Of a DNA stretch of 64,000 bases, positions 10,901 to 17,640 are shown in pieces. Position 1 is the first letter of the stretch; each line of letters opens with the position of its first letter. The notes beneath the pieces are model-generated. The model was not told the origin of the DNA, did no database searches, and was given only the letters and a program-made list of their open reading frames with translations. The DNA lies in the IMG/VR virus record IMGVR_UViG_3300042555_002820, positions 43,983 through 107,982 of that record; one strand, given 5' to 3'. Position numbers and translations under genes: made by a program. Source of the DNA: a virus.

Positions 10901-12963
10901 CAAAAACTTCAACAAATACACCTACAATAACTCCAACTAATACCCCAACTCCAACTAAAACAGTAACACCTTATAATACTCCAACAAAAACATCTAGTGT
11001 TACTCCAACAAAAACTAAAACACCTACAAGAACACCATCAGTTACCCCATCGGTTACCGTTACTAAGACAGTAACTAGAACAATAAGACCTACCGCAACT
11101 CCAACTTTAACATCTAATTTACAGGTTATTTTTGAACCATGTTGTAGTTCAATATCTAATGAGATATTCGCATTATACCAAATACCACCTTCAGTTTTCG
11201 AATATTTAACAGGTGGAACTATTTGGGAGATTAATAGTAGTGGATTTATAGGATGTGCAAAAGTTTCAACGTCTGGAACATCGTTGTACAATTACATATT
11301 CAATGGTATTAATGGACCTATTCAATCTTGTGATTCAGGTTCTTGTTTCACCGATTGCCCTAAGGATACTCCAACTCCAACAAAAACTCAAACTCCTACA
11401 AAAACCCCAACTCAAACTCAAACCCCAACAAACACTCCAACAAAATCAATTACTCCAACAAACACTCCAACAAAATCAATTACTCCTACAAAAACAAAAA
11501 CTCAAACTCCTACAAGAACTCAAACTCCTACAAGAACTCAAACACCAACTGTTACTAAAACTCAAACACCTACAAGAACTCAAACCCCAACCAATTGTTC
11601 TGACACACAAATAATAACTTCGGCAACCACCCCATCCTCACAATCAATTGTAAATTTAACAGGAGTTACGTATGGTACTTATACAATGATGGGAACCGTA
11701 TTCCATAGTCCATTTAATTTAAATGGAACGAGTCCTAATAATGATTACCTATATCTTTCAACTACCCCTGTTGTATGGAGAAGAGCTAATTATACTAATG
11801 GTCCTTTAAACAGAACTGGAAAATGGAGTACTGATTTAAATTTCCCTATTAATACTTGGTTAGGGTATAGCGTATGTGTTAATGCACCTGAAACAAAAAC
11901 ATACTGGATTGGTTTGGGAGCGGATAATAATTTTAGAATTGTTGTCGATGGTACTGATATTGTAAACACAATCAATGGACCTTATGATGGGTTGTATGAT
12001 AACGATACTAACATTTCATTTATATATTGGCATGTTTACCCTGTAACTCTTGGTGCTGGAAATCACGTAATAGAATTATACGGTTTAAATAGAGATAATT
12101 TAAGTATAGCGTCTTTTGGATGTGAAATTTATAATAATACAATTGATGAATTAACGGGAGCAACTACCGTATCTGACTTGAATATATTATTCTCTTCTAG
12201 TGGGCAAACAAGTGCAACCACCGTTCAAAATATATCTGGACAATATTTGTCAAGCGGATATACATGTCCTACAGGTTATATTTATGACCCATGTAATTCA
12301 AATTGTTATACAATAACAAATCCTTGTCAACCTGGACCATTACCATCTGTTACTCCGACAAAAACTAAAACTCCAACTCCAACAAACACACCAACAAAAA
12401 CAAGGCCTATTGTTTATACCGGCTTTTCGGCATGTGACCAACCTATTTATGTAAATTCTCAACCAGGAATTCATGAGTATTTAATTATATTAGGAAGTGG
12501 TATTGGCGTAGTTCAGTTAAATTATAACTCTTATAGTATACCTGATAGCTATCAACTTATTTGGAACGGAAGTACGGTAATTGACACCGGATTTAGAGGA
12601 AGTTCAACTTATAACTCTCAACTGAATTCATTAGGATATCCTGATGTTGAAGGAGCGGGTAACGGGTTCGTTACATTTGATAAAACAGTTTCATCTCCAA
12701 TTACGAATACGGCTATGTTAATTGTTAATTCACCAATAGAAGCGGCGTTATGGAGTGTTACTGTAAATTGTCCTAAACCATTCCCGTCCCCAACACCTAC
12801 CAAAACTAAAACTCCAACCAATAGTAAAACTCCAACTAAAACCCCAACACCTACTAAAACTCCAACACCTACACCAACAAATGCAACCATACCACCACTT
12901 ACGATAATTTATACATTAACTGACCCTAATAATCAAAATTTAAAGGGTGTTATAATAAAATAA
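4957..12963 (+). CDS. Giant modular adhesin: Pro/Thr linkers, nested beta-propellers, PA14-like and Cys-Cys modules
   Basis: 2668 residues without signal peptide or membrane segment. Order: Pro/Thr linker (about 14-78); unknown domain (85-200); a delta-60-type (DUF5122-like) beta-propeller with 'GGDF', 'GGNFSQYNG' and 'LNTDG' strands, interrupted by two large insertions (about 477-875 and 1088-1300) that each end in a 'C.CY..YNSG' domain; a second propeller (about 1593-1845); a 200-residue Pro/Thr linker; a Cys-Cys module (about 2058-2135); another linker; a PA14-like domain (about 2215-2460) with a 'FIYWHVYPV' strand; a 'DTGFRG' domain (about 2487-2608); a last linker and a short tail. Several modules recur in the genes at 48069-64000. 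The architecture suggests a virion-borne or released host-surface binding protein; no ligand can be named. The start ATG is preceded by an A-rich leader. A stop and 26 bases separate it from the next gene. Confidence 0.85.
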   Translation: MESQNYNPPLGFVLTPFPTNTPTPSNTPTPTKTPSSGFVNPTPTNSPTNTKTPTNTKTPTKTSGITPTNTPTRTNRPAEELAEVTVGPNGFQGPTIYVKNLTKNTIYIYDGSNGWTGLNVKIGQTKTFPLIEFTTGIIRIDTNADSYQSYESTCYNINYRQGDKSNTSFLGDYVYFEKVNCNEELPQVVLNNTCFCNSEKCGVEQNINQSVISYTTIQLCEQKENTPKGLVYLDTEIDPSLGFPVTFDVYYSSLYPNSPDFTFTLDDTDTRMSDLGSSIDNSIYLDGTGPKFIFVVITAENGGKWSTSVSCADDTSPLIYSYEFYLNNPNKFVLNIESNPFTGTVNRLGGISDGTSSYTETFLTNTESSVIFDFANINKNNTQFKNSPIINKNGFTKDLLVSGASVNTIVEFGDSILVGGDFNYYNDRMVCPLVKLDKNGIQDLTFSDNLYISGEVKTILSTDKDSIFVGGDLKSSTCDRHILFVEHENVIYNTIPGVVLPGDPAEKRFNIVSYNILTNTARVIFESENNLQAAVGEQAVDIAHTFNYNTNTGKIWILYKSPGTGTHAKTIYEYNILNSNYDVSELVRTITIAEPEEFVGLGRGLAVFDSENLISTLFNSFYDISFVKIPINSVGNVTVNPIPIEGINPDIFSNYPANPRFYSDVLVTDNNTIVYAFSERESLGQSAYTTIYEIDIVSGGVVFSATTPVQYIDDGGIDIRLEVGGLFSFQNYWYLTFTRHPNDFYDSPSNNEFIFKINDPNIGFIPFVYNIQSANQSNITHHPQRTFVGASSLKDCNIFSYLVRPPEPCQCYKFYNSGSTAQGMTYVDCASTTKKIKFKGTKKLCVQNVLSLGTNISQTLLGNCVNGKCPITQTPSDNIVKINSLGQIDNKFFKNSGEGFNGPVNIIKKYINNTIIIGGNFSQYNGQTARGIIILNTDGTIYDNFEGGFNLSGLTPNVTGIEILLDNSLIVIGGGDNLSSWITSFKKQPIPTNIVRIDSRGILDTKFSATTGLDGSAYSITTDCDGKIVITGDFDCYEDTNGNNCGLNNVLRISNEGICDTGFANDLSLDGQVNAVLSLTKNRSLCNYSVSNIEYVGPTNQFKIYFEQPLDENISSIKVERPGGFQLYLVGENSEYVGIEPGDTWIPHNVGLTGYLSEWVQTITFIVTFTCVDGITSVNEVTFNFPCDCYTLYNSGTTPQIVSYVSCITDPEYLTTYAPLRSYPTKTVKFVGTEKICTKRLITVGPNVTYVNNSEIVGSQDRQICTNLTDNPFINENIRCRSTSGSNPLVSVKKLTTQPQLQSCEEKTLIFGGSFTSPVENLVKVSLGSNERLYEFLTCDGITGFTYAPVNTEIGSIVLAYVNKTEVVCGTIGSEVTSGDTIIYTTDAKIKYSSCTECSETYQVKLLVREKGKQDRVFLKGMDKTQIDKILSDGPIFSTGGPEIYEILDYWLGSSVVGSKSLSFSAITPTPSFTPSSTVLSNCPSLTGVTISDIEISGGDYRFVNNESGYDLIQITSTYQIITSISNGQSTILPLSYFENNTAIFAIITYPQNFSCVYCIDILTNEQVTCNFVTPTPTPTKTPTQTIPTLYPDCPIYYILNNSLYLFNLQNSNSYLMEPNFIYNSATKFTLAENSLYSVKNLTSNGNIFATQITKYNLTSPPLNVTFSDTFDISSTDNATSIFAISNNIIFVSYYEGVNFISTNNYIRQYTFQNGVLNNSLTTDLITLPVNLLIIDFIITSTNKILVLVKNTFNNSYYINQYDYTNPNGNSSELSIYISSDNEISVTSIFEFSGQLYFTYVDYNTEWYVQLVKSVSLNPPYTISTAASNFNGISSDYFTLYSCSTINFIQPTPQPSTTPTETNGYTAATPTATSTNVPTKTPTKTKTPTVTRTNTSNYVSPTPTKTGTPTKTKTKSPTPTNTPTKTSTTTNTKTPFNTPNQTPSITPTNTVTKTVTKTQTPTRTPSRTPTNTPTRTNTPTRTKTSTNTPTITPTNTPTPTKTVTPYNTPTKTSSVTPTKTKTPTRTPSVTPSVTVTKTVTRTIRPTATPTLTSNLQVIFEPCCSSISNEIFALYQIPPSVFEYLTGGTIWEINSSGFIGCAKVSTSGTSLYNYIFNGINGPIQSCDSGSCFTDCPKDTPTPTKTQTPTKTPTQTQTPTNTPTKSITPTNTPTKSITPTKTKTQTPTRTQTPTRTQTPTVTKTQTPTRTQTPTNCSDTQIITSATTPSSQSIVNLTGVTYGTYTMMGTVFHSPFNLNGTSPNNDYLYLSTTPVVWRRANYTNGPLNRTGKWSTDLNFPINTWLGYSVCVNAPETKTYWIGLGADNNFRIVVDGTDIVNTINGPYDGLYDNDTNISFIYWHVYPVTLGAGNHVIELYGLNRDNLSIASFGCEIYNNTIDELTGATTVSDLNILFSSSGQTSATTVQNISGQYLSSGYTCPTGYIYDPCNSNCYTITNPCQPGPLPSVTPTKTKTPTPTNTPTKTRPIVYTGFSACDQPIYVNSQPGIHEYLIILGSGIGVVQLNYNSYSIPDSYQLIWNGSTVIDTGFRGSSTYNSQLNSLGYPDVEGAGNGFVTFDKTVSSPITNTAMLIVNSPIEAALWSVTVNCPKPFPSPTPTKTKTPTNSKTPTKTPTPTKTPTPTPTNATIPPLTIIYTLTDPNNQNLKGVIIK
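4999..5190 (+). repeat. Pro/Thr-coding tandem repeat, N-terminal linker
   Basis: Degenerate 9-12-nt units (ACN CCN ACN AAY/AAA) encode runs such as [16 protein letters not shown]. The + strand is very poor in G. Interrupted once by a short 'SSGFVN' segment. Confidence 0.85.
10507..11115 (+). repeat. Long Pro/Thr-coding tandem repeat
   Basis: About 200 residues of TPTKT/TPTNT/TPTRT units, interrupted by a few non-repeat words (for example 'SNYVS'). It links a propeller to the Cys-Cys module and is the longest linker of this gene. Confidence 0.85.
11367..11598 (+). repeat. Pro/Thr-coding tandem repeat with near-exact 30-nt and 18-nt units
   Basis: A 30-nt unit at 11431-11460 is repeated at 11461-11490 with one mismatch; an 18-nt unit (CTCAAACTCCTACAAGAA) follows twice near 11501-11536. 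The near-identity points to recent slippage or recombination. It links the Cys-Cys module to the PA14-like domain. Confidence 0.85.
12781..12891 (+). repeat. C-terminal Pro/Thr-coding repeat
   Basis: Encodes [19 protein letters not shown]-type sequence just before the short C-terminal tail of the 2668-residue protein. A shorter run of the same type lies at about 12346-12402. Confidence 0.8.
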
Positions 12964-12989
12964 AATAAAAATTTAAAAAACAAAAAAAT

Positions 12990-13862
12990 ATGCCATTTAT
13001 TTATACATTTAGTACAGGTTCTACAGAGGTCTATGACGCATCTGATTATAGCGGTGTTGATACATTACAAGCGGTTAGTGGGGGTGACATAAACCTAATT
13101 AATTCAGTTTACAACATCAATTACCAAAAAATATTTGCAGGGCCATCTGCTAACTTTACAGGTTTAACTATTTATGATTCAGGTAATACTAAAACAGTAA
13201 TAAACGTATCTGGGTCCACTTTTGGAATAGCTGTCGATAATACCAATGATTTGGTTGCATTAATTGATGTATCTGGCGTATTTGATAATGTTGTTAAAGT
13301 TGTAGACGCATCTACAAATACAGTTGTAAGTACGATTGATGTTGCCACCAGTTATAAAGGTGATATAGCATCAGATAATAATGGTTATTGTTATGTAGTC
13401 GGGGGTCACAGTGATGTTATGACAAAGGTAGATATTATCAGCGGTGTGACTGCAGATACTATTAATATTGGGGATGGGGCGGTTCTTAACAGAAAAGTCA
13501 TATATAACACAAATAATAGTTTTGTTTACACTTGGACACCTACCGTTAGAATTAGAGTATGGGACCCTTCTGGATGGGGTAATGAGGCCAATATAAATTT
13601 GACTGGAAACACCCCATTTTTTGTTTTTAATCCTGACAAAGATTATATTTATGTTGGAAATGTAACAGGTGGTACTAATGACTTTGTTATTACGACAATT
13701 AGATGTGCAAATAATACAATACTCAGTGAAAACCTTATTTATTCCGGAGCAGTTATAGGTGGTGGTGGTGATACTGGAGTATTTGGATTTTATTCAACAG
13801 AGACACAATATTTATATGTAGGAGACTCAGAATCTGATAGTATTTTAGTCTTAACAACATAA
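12990..13862 (+). CDS. Small beta-propeller protein (YVTN-like)
   Basis: 290 residues, apparently a single beta-propeller. Repeated strands such as 'GIAVDNTNDLVALID', 'KVVDASTNTVVSTID' and 'FNPDKDYIYVGN' resemble YVTN/WD-type blades, in which 'D..T..V..TI.VG' is typical. No signal peptide, no Pro/Thr linker and no catalytic motif. It sits 26 bases behind the giant adhesin in the same direction and is probably co-transcribed, so a fibre-tip or adhesin accessory role is likely but inferred. The ATG at 12990 follows an A-rich stretch, as is usual for this genome. Confidence 0.7.
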   Translation: MPFIYTFSTGSTEVYDASDYSGVDTLQAVSGGDINLINSVYNINYQKIFAGPSANFTGLTIYDSGNTKTVINVSGSTFGIAVDNTNDLVALIDVSGVFDNVVKVVDASTNTVVSTIDVATSYKGDIASDNNGYCYVVGGHSDVMTKVDIISGVTADTINIGDGAVLNRKVIYNTNNSFVYTWTPTVRIRVWDPSGWGNEANINLTGNTPFFVFNPDKDYIYVGNVTGGTNDFVITTIRCANNTILSENLIYSGAVIGGGGDTGVFGFYSTETQYLYVGDSESDSILVLTT

Positions 13863-13884
13863 AAAAATTAAAAAATAAAATAAA

Positions 13885-14100
13885 ATGGCAGATATTAATC
13901 CAATTTATTATTACGGTGACATTGCCGGCGCAAATGCCCCCCTGTCAGCCGGAACCCCAAATGTAATATGTTTAGAGCAATGTGACCAATCAGTTGTATC
14001 AGTTGCACCTCCTCATCCTGTATGGACAAACTTAGGTGGAAAGGCGGTGGTCATGTTAGACGCAGTTGTTTTGGGAGGCCCATTTGGTTTAAACGGATAA
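13885..14100 (+). CDS. Small hypothetical protein behind the adhesins
   Basis: 71 residues, hydrophobic and Gly/Ala/Pro-rich, with two Cys in 'CLEQC'. No signal peptide, transmembrane helix or known family was recognised. It lies 22 bases after the propeller gene and 6 bases before the next gene, so it reads as part of the same operon. The good spacing and A-rich start support a real gene. Confidence 0.55.
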   Translation: MADINPIYYYGDIAGANAPLSAGTPNVICLEQCDQSVVSVAPPHPVWTNLGGKAVVMLDAVVLGGPFGLNG

Positions 14101-14106
14101 TTAATT

Positions 14107-14610
14107 ATGAAGAAAGTAGTTAGATTAACAGAATCAGAATTAATTAACGTTATTAAACGTATTATCACAGAAGGTCAGTCTGAAATTGATTCAATTTTGG
14201 ATAAGATAAACCGTGTTGGATTTGAGGGATTAACCCCAAAAGAACAATCTTATCTTAGACATTATTCTGAAACTGGTGAATTTAAAGATGATGAAGAGCT
14301 TGTAACAAGGTCTCAATCATTTGATTATGAACATAAGTTTTCAAATAAAATAGATGGAGTTGATATGACCTTCAAATATGAGTCAACTGAGGATACTCCT
14401 GATGAAATGATTCACAGTGGTTATTTGGAAATTAATAACGATGAGTTCTATGGTGAAATTTATTGTGACACAGATGGAACGTACTCAACATGTAATTTTG
14501 AGGATGGCGACGGTGTAAATTTATTTGAAAAATATGAAGGTTTGGAACATGAGGTTGAGTATTTTTTAGATAATGTATGCGAAGAAATAAAAGGAAACGA
14601 AACGGTTTAA
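14107..14610 (+). CDS. LTE-tagged protein with DUF6576-like segment
   Basis: 167 residues. The N-terminus carries the peptide 'RLTESELINVIKRIITE' (residues 6-22), a tag that recurs in other small proteins of this window. Residues about 25-55 ('ILDKINRVGFEGLTPKEQSYL') look like the short DUF6576-type helical segment known from the C-termini of Bacteroidota rhomboid proteins ('ildKi...G...LT.eEk..L'). The rest is acidic and unassigned, with three Cys. The tag followed by Gly-Gln after 'IITE' resembles a T4 prohead-protease site (I/L-x-E), so an internal virion protein is possible; this is inference. Confidence 0.6.
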   Translation: MKKVVRLTESELINVIKRIITEGQSEIDSILDKINRVGFEGLTPKEQSYLRHYSETGEFKDDEELVTRSQSFDYEHKFSNKIDGVDMTFKYESTEDTPDEMIHSGYLEINNDEFYGEIYCDTDGTYSTCNFEDGDGVNLFEKYEGLEHEVEYFLDNVCEEIKGNETV

Positions 14611-14611
14611 A

Positions 14612-15091
14612 ATGAAAAACAACAAACTAGAAAATCTAATTAAAAAAGTTTTAGAAGAACAAACTTCTGATAGATACATGTTCTTTTCTAATTTAGAACA
14701 AATAAGAAGACAATGTGATATATTGTTAAGTGAAAATAGAGATGAAATTGATTCTATTTTGGACAACGGTCACGATTGGGCTCAAGACCATATTGCCGAG
14801 GCAAAGAATAATATGGACCAAGTATTTGATTTTTTAATGAACGAAACTTCTGATGAAAGTGATTTAGATGACCAATCAGATGAAGAAGAAATGGTTATGA
14901 TGGAAGGTCGTAAAAAAGCGGGTACAAAATTGTGCTCAAGAGGTTACGCTGCCGCAAAGGCAAAGTTTAAAGTATTTCCCTCAGCATATAGCTCAGGCTA
15001 CGGAGTTCAAGTCTGTAAAGGTAGAATGCCAGGATTAGACGGTAAAAAACGTTGTTCACCACCATATTGTGGTTCAAAAAAGAAGAAATAA
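14612..15091 (+). CDS. Small acidic protein with C-terminal basic Cys motif
   Basis: 159 residues. It starts with a helical 'NLIKKVLEEQ' tag like those of its neighbours, has an acidic middle (DESDLDDQSDEEE, about 90-103) and ends with a basic segment containing 'AAAKAKFKVFPSAYSSGYGVQVC' spacing and several Cys, finishing in KKKK. I recall that C-terminal pattern ('K.KF.VYPSAYA.....VC') from hypothetical proteins of large marine phages and other viruses, but no function is known. It starts one base after the previous stop, and its stop codon lies inside a terminator hairpin. Confidence 0.6.
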   Translation: MKNNKLENLIKKVLEEQTSDRYMFFSNLEQIRRQCDILLSENRDEIDSILDNGHDWAQDHIAEAKNNMDQVFDFLMNETSDESDLDDQSDEEEMVMMEGRKKAGTKLCSRGYAAAKAKFKVFPSAYSSGYGVQVCKGRMPGLDGKKRCSPPYCGSKKKK

Positions 15092-15105
15092 TTCTTCTTT
15101 TTTTT
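15076..15105 (+). terminator. Rho-independent terminator overlapping the gene end
   Basis: A 12-bp stem, AAAAAAGAAGAA / TTCTTCTTTTTT, closes a four-base loop holding part of the stop codon and ends in a run of T (to 15105). It ends the unit that includes the two LTE-tagged genes. Confidence 0.75.
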
Positions 15106-15123
15106 AACTTTTTGTGTTTACCC

Positions 15124-15137
15124 ATATATTTATAAAT
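15124..15137 (+). promoter_or_regulatory. Candidate late promoter directly before the HNH gene
   Basis: ATATATTTATAAAT abuts the ATG at 15138 and matches the recurrent ATATTTATAA motif. If it is a promoter for this gene the transcript would be nearly leaderless. Confidence 0.35.
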
Positions 15138-15653
15138 ATGGGCACACAAAAAAAATGTAAAATTTGTAATGAAGTAAAATTTTTGGACGAATTTTATAAA
15201 TCACAAAGAGGTTTAAGATGTAAAACGTGCGTATTAGAATCAACAAGAGAATATAAAAGAAGCAAAAGGAAAGATTCCGAATTTAGAAAAATCGAAGGTC
15301 AAAAACAAAAGGAAAGAAGAGTTAGACTTTGGCAAAATACACTAATAAACGATTCTAAACACAGAAATATAGAAAATACATTAACTGTTGATGATATAAA
15401 TGAAATGTTTGAAAATCAAAAAGGACTTTGCTATTGGTTTAAAATACCATTAATCCCTTCAAGTAAGTCTAAACACCCCCAACAACCATCAATAGATAGA
15501 TTAGATAGAAATAAAGGTTATACGAAAGATAACGTAGTTCTTTGTTGCTACTCTGCAAACATAGGTAGAAATGAAAATGATTTAGAAACTTGGATTGAAT
15601 TTATTAGTCTCTTGAATTTTAACAAATTATCCTTATTATTAGATAATGAATAA
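15138..15653 (+). CDS. HNH endonuclease with N-terminal zinc-binding motif
   Basis: 171 residues from the ATG at 15138; a GTG at 15114 is in frame but lies in the terminator tail and is less likely. Residues 7-31 hold a CxxC...CxxC pair (C7, C10, C28, C31), a probable zinc site common in phage HNH proteins of this type. Residues about 97-145 contain the HNH-like core: 'GLCYW', then 'PSIDRLDRNKGYTKDNVV' and 'N141', the pattern of the phage subfamily with 'DR.d..kGY...N' in place of a classic DH. It probably nicks or cleaves DNA, either as a homing-type free-standing endonuclease or in DNA processing. It is framed by small morphogenesis genes and overlaps the next gene by 8 bases. Confidence 0.75.
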   Translation: MGTQKKCKICNEVKFLDEFYKSQRGLRCKTCVLESTREYKRSKRKDSEFRKIEGQKQKERRVRLWQNTLINDSKHRNIENTLTVDDINEMFENQKGLCYWFKIPLIPSSKSKHPQQPSIDRLDRNKGYTKDNVVLCCYSANIGRNENDLETWIEFISLLNFNKLSLLLDNE

Positions 15654-16074
15654 GAGTAAATTAAAGGATTATATCTTTATTTTTGCCATTATATTACTTT
15701 TGGCATATATTTTCTTTTTGAAAGATAATTTTAAACATAAAGTTGAATCAACTAAAGAGGTTAATACATCACATCAAATTAACCAATTAAGAGATTCTAT
15801 TAGTATACTAAGATTATCAAATAGAGAATTATTACTTTCATTTTTACAAAGAGAACGTGATTATCAAGATGAAACTATAATAAATTATGAGACAAATATT
15901 ACAAAAGTCACTCCTTCTATTGGTACTTATGTTGACCATGATAGGGACAGGATTTGGTCAGACTATACGTCCCAAGAGGATAGTGTTCCAAGGGGACACT
16001 GGGATATTCTTAACCAAAAGACAGGAGGGAGAAGTATTAAAGAGATTAGCGTTGAGGGATTCTTACAAAAGTGA
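15646..16074 (+). CDS. Membrane-anchored coiled-coil protein, candidate inner-membrane spanin (Rz-like)
   Basis: 142 residues. An N-terminal transmembrane helix (about residues 9-25, 'YIFIFAIILLLAYIFFL') is followed by a helical, probably coiled-coil stretch (about 40-75) and a polar C-terminus: the layout of phage inner-membrane spanins. The last 188 nt overlap, in the +1 frame, with a second gene that begins with a signal peptide. This resembles the lambda Rz/Rz1 arrangement. It overlaps the HNH gene by 8 bases. Function is inferred from topology and arrangement only. Confidence 0.55.
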   Translation: MNKSKLKDYIFIFAIILLLAYIFFLKDNFKHKVESTKEVNTSHQINQLRDSISILRLSNRELLLSFLQRERDYQDETIINYETNITKVTPSIGTYVDHDRDRIWSDYTSQEDSVPRGHWDILNQKTGGRSIKEISVEGFLQK

Positions 16075-16414
16075 GATAGACTCGATTTTCAAATACTCAA
16101 GTGATTGTACAGACGCTCTCTTATTATCAAGAGATGCGTTTTTTGGTTTATTTGATAACTACAAAGATTTGGAAGAAGAGGCGATGAATTCTGCATTAAA
16201 AAATCAGAATTTGGAAAGCCAATTAGAACAGGCTCAAGAAAAAATATCACAAGAACAAAAAAAGAAAGTCAGGTGGAAAAGGGCAACGGTAAGTACTAGT
16301 ATTGTCGCTGTTGGAGCCGTAGCCGCGGTTGTTACTGGAGCGTGGTTACCTGCATTAGCCGTTGGAGCGGCAGTCGAGTTAGGTTATATTTTAACACCTA
16401 AAAAAAATAAATAA
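15887..16414 (+). CDS. Secreted/membrane coiled-coil protein overlapping the upstream gene, candidate spanin partner
   Basis: 175 residues. The first 25 residues form a convincing signal peptide (basic start, 'LLLLVLMLTMIG' core, likely cleavage near GFGQ); no lipobox Cys is present, so it is not a classical Rz1 lipoprotein. A long helical coiled coil follows (about 55-125, Gln/Glu/Lys-rich), then a hydrophobic Ala/Val/Gly-rich segment (about 132-168) and a basic tail. Signal plus coiled coil plus C-terminal membrane segment also recalls a unimolecular spanin. It starts inside the preceding gene in the +1 frame. A role in outer-membrane disruption at lysis is inferred. Other possibilities are a holin-associated or superinfection-exclusion protein. 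Confidence 0.6.
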   Translation: MRQILQKSLLLLVLMLTMIGTGFGQTIRPKRIVFQGDTGIFLTKRQEGEVLKRLALRDSYKSEIDSIFKYSSDCTDALLLSRDAFFGLFDNYKDLEEEAMNSALKNQNLESQLEQAQEKISQEQKKKVRWKRATVSTSIVAVGAVAAVVTGAWLPALAVGAAVELGYILTPKKNK

Positions 16415-16415
16415 T

Positions 16416-16446
16416 TTTGTGGGATTGGAGTTTTGTCGTATATTTG
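16416..16446 (+). promoter_or_regulatory. Bacteroidota housekeeping-type promoter
   Basis: TTTG (16416-16419) and TATATTTG (16439-16446) are separated by 19 bases, an exact fit to the Bacteroidota primary sigma consensus TTTG-N19-21-TAnnTTTG. It lies between the stop at 16414 and the ATG at 16465. It probably drives host-polymerase (early) transcription of the next gene and indicates the host phylum. Confidence 0.75.
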
Positions 16447-16464
16447 TACCACAAAACACCTAAT

Positions 16465-16887
16465 ATGTTAAAAAAGTTAATAATCCGCTACAAGTTATTT
16501 CTCAGAAAAATAAATAGATTTACATCTATGGAATCTGAGTTATCGAAAGTTAACACAAGTCAATGTACATTTATTTGTCGTAAATTAATTCATGACAAAA
16601 ATTCAGAATTGTTAATTGCGCCAATTTCTGAAAAGATGTATATTAAAAACCAAGAATTAGGTATATTCATAACTAAAGATGGACACGAGGTTACAATTAC
16701 TAACCACACCTATAGTTATTTCATTAAATTGAGCCCAAATCAATCCGAAAAGTTAAACAATTTCTTCTTTAAAGAAATGGAGATTAGGGCTAAGATTATG
16801 GAACGTGAATTAGAAGGTCAAATTAAACACTCTTTAGATAAGATATTCACAACTATAAGTTCGTATGAATCAAAGACCGTTGTTTAA
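16465..16887 (+). CDS. Hypothetical protein behind a host-type promoter
   Basis: 140 residues from the ATG at 16465; an in-frame TTG at 16417 would put the start on top of the promoter and is rejected. A basic N-terminus is followed by a compact, mixed alpha/beta region ('LLIAPISEKMYIKNQELGIFITKDGHEVTITNH', split here only by position, about 52-90) and a long C-terminal helix with charged repeats (about 100-135). No known family was recognised. A dedicated host-type promoter suggests early expression, unlike the late virion genes around it. The 3' end overlaps the convergent gene on the other strand by 18 bases. Confidence 0.6.
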   Translation: MLKKLIIRYKLFLRKINRFTSMESELSKVNTSQCTFICRKLIHDKNSELLIAPISEKMYIKNQELGIFITKDGHEVTITNHTYSYFIKLSPNQSEKLNNFFFKEMEIRAKIMERELEGQIKHSLDKIFTTISSYESKTVV

Positions 16888-17589
16888 AACCGTATTGATA
16901 AGTCTCTTGATTTGACTCTCAGTAAGTTTAATTTGTTCGTTTTGTTTTTTTGGTTTGTATGAAACCATAGTTGGTGAATTACCAGTTCCTGATTTTGGGT
17001 TACTTTTTTCGGCTTTTCTTTTTTGTTGACAAGCGGACCTTTTTTGAGCGTCTGTCATTTTAGAGGCAACACCCGCAGCTCTGCATTTTGGATAACCCTT
17101 AGAATCAGCATCAGGTCTACCACAAGGCGGATGACCACCACCTTCTTTTTTACGACATATATTAACCCATGGACCCTTTGGTTGTTTACTTCCTTTAGGT
17201 TTCTTTTTAGTACCAAACCATACCCCTAAATCCTCTAATACAGTACTTTCAGTAATCTCAATCCATTCATTAAGTTTACCAGGTGTTGGGTTAATTATAT
17301 CTCCGTCATCGTCATTAATAGTGGGATGATTTTTTTTATAGTTAGATATTTTATTGGATTTTTTTTCCATTTTTTTAATCTTTTTTTTAGGTTCATCCAT
17401 GTGTCCGTCTAAACTATCATAGTTTAACTCGGCATTGTCGTATTTTGAAACTTGAATTGAAAATGGGGATAATTGATTTTTATCAAATTTTTTTAATCCT
17501 GGTTGTAACGGTAAACTGTAAGAACCTCTACTACCACTTTCAGAAGTGGCCTCTTTTAAGTATTGTATAATTTTATTTTTTAAATCCAT
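16870..17589 (-). CDS. LTE-tagged protein with DUF5872-like Cys/Lys-rich domain
   Basis: 239 residues from the ATG at 17589 (a TTG six bases upstream is rejected). Residues about 125-205 carry the pattern 'PWVNICR...GGGHPPCGR', 'KGYPKC', 'MTDAQKRSACQQKRKAE', which fits what I recall of a DUF5872-type domain seen in large-virus and phage hypotheticals. The C-terminus ends with 'IKLTESQIKRLINTVL', the helical LTE tag found at the N-terminus of neighbours. A candidate late promoter lies 22 bases upstream. The function is unknown; tag and promoter suggest a virion or internal protein. Confidence 0.6.
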   Translation of the reverse strand: MDLKNKIIQYLKEATSESGSRGSYSLPLQPGLKKFDKNQLSPFSIQVSKYDNAELNYDSLDGHMDEPKKKIKKMEKKSNKISNYKKNHPTINDDDGDIINPTPGKLNEWIEITESTVLEDLGVWFGTKKKPKGSKQPKGPWVNICRKKEGGGHPPCGRPDADSKGYPKCRAAGVASKMTDAQKRSACQQKRKAEKSNPKSGTGNSPTMVSYKPKKQNEQIKLTESQIKRLINTVLNNGL

Positions 17590-17610
17590 TAACAATGTGT
17601 TTTTTATTGA

Positions 17611-17627
17611 CTATAATTATAAATATC
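17611..17627 (-). promoter_or_regulatory. Candidate late promoter
   Basis: On the - strand this reads GATATTTATAATTATAG, 22 bases before the ATG at 17589; one of the best matches to the recurrent motif. Confidence 0.5.
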
Positions 17628-17640
17628 TAATTACAGTAAA

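Noticed and set aside
15114-15137. GTG start for the HNH gene
   Set aside because: It falls in the region after the terminator and overlaps the ATATTTATAA motif; the ATG at 15138 begins directly before the zinc-binding motif.
16417-16464. TTG start for the gene at 16465
   Set aside because: It overlaps an exact Bacteroidota promoter, so it would lie upstream of transcription start.
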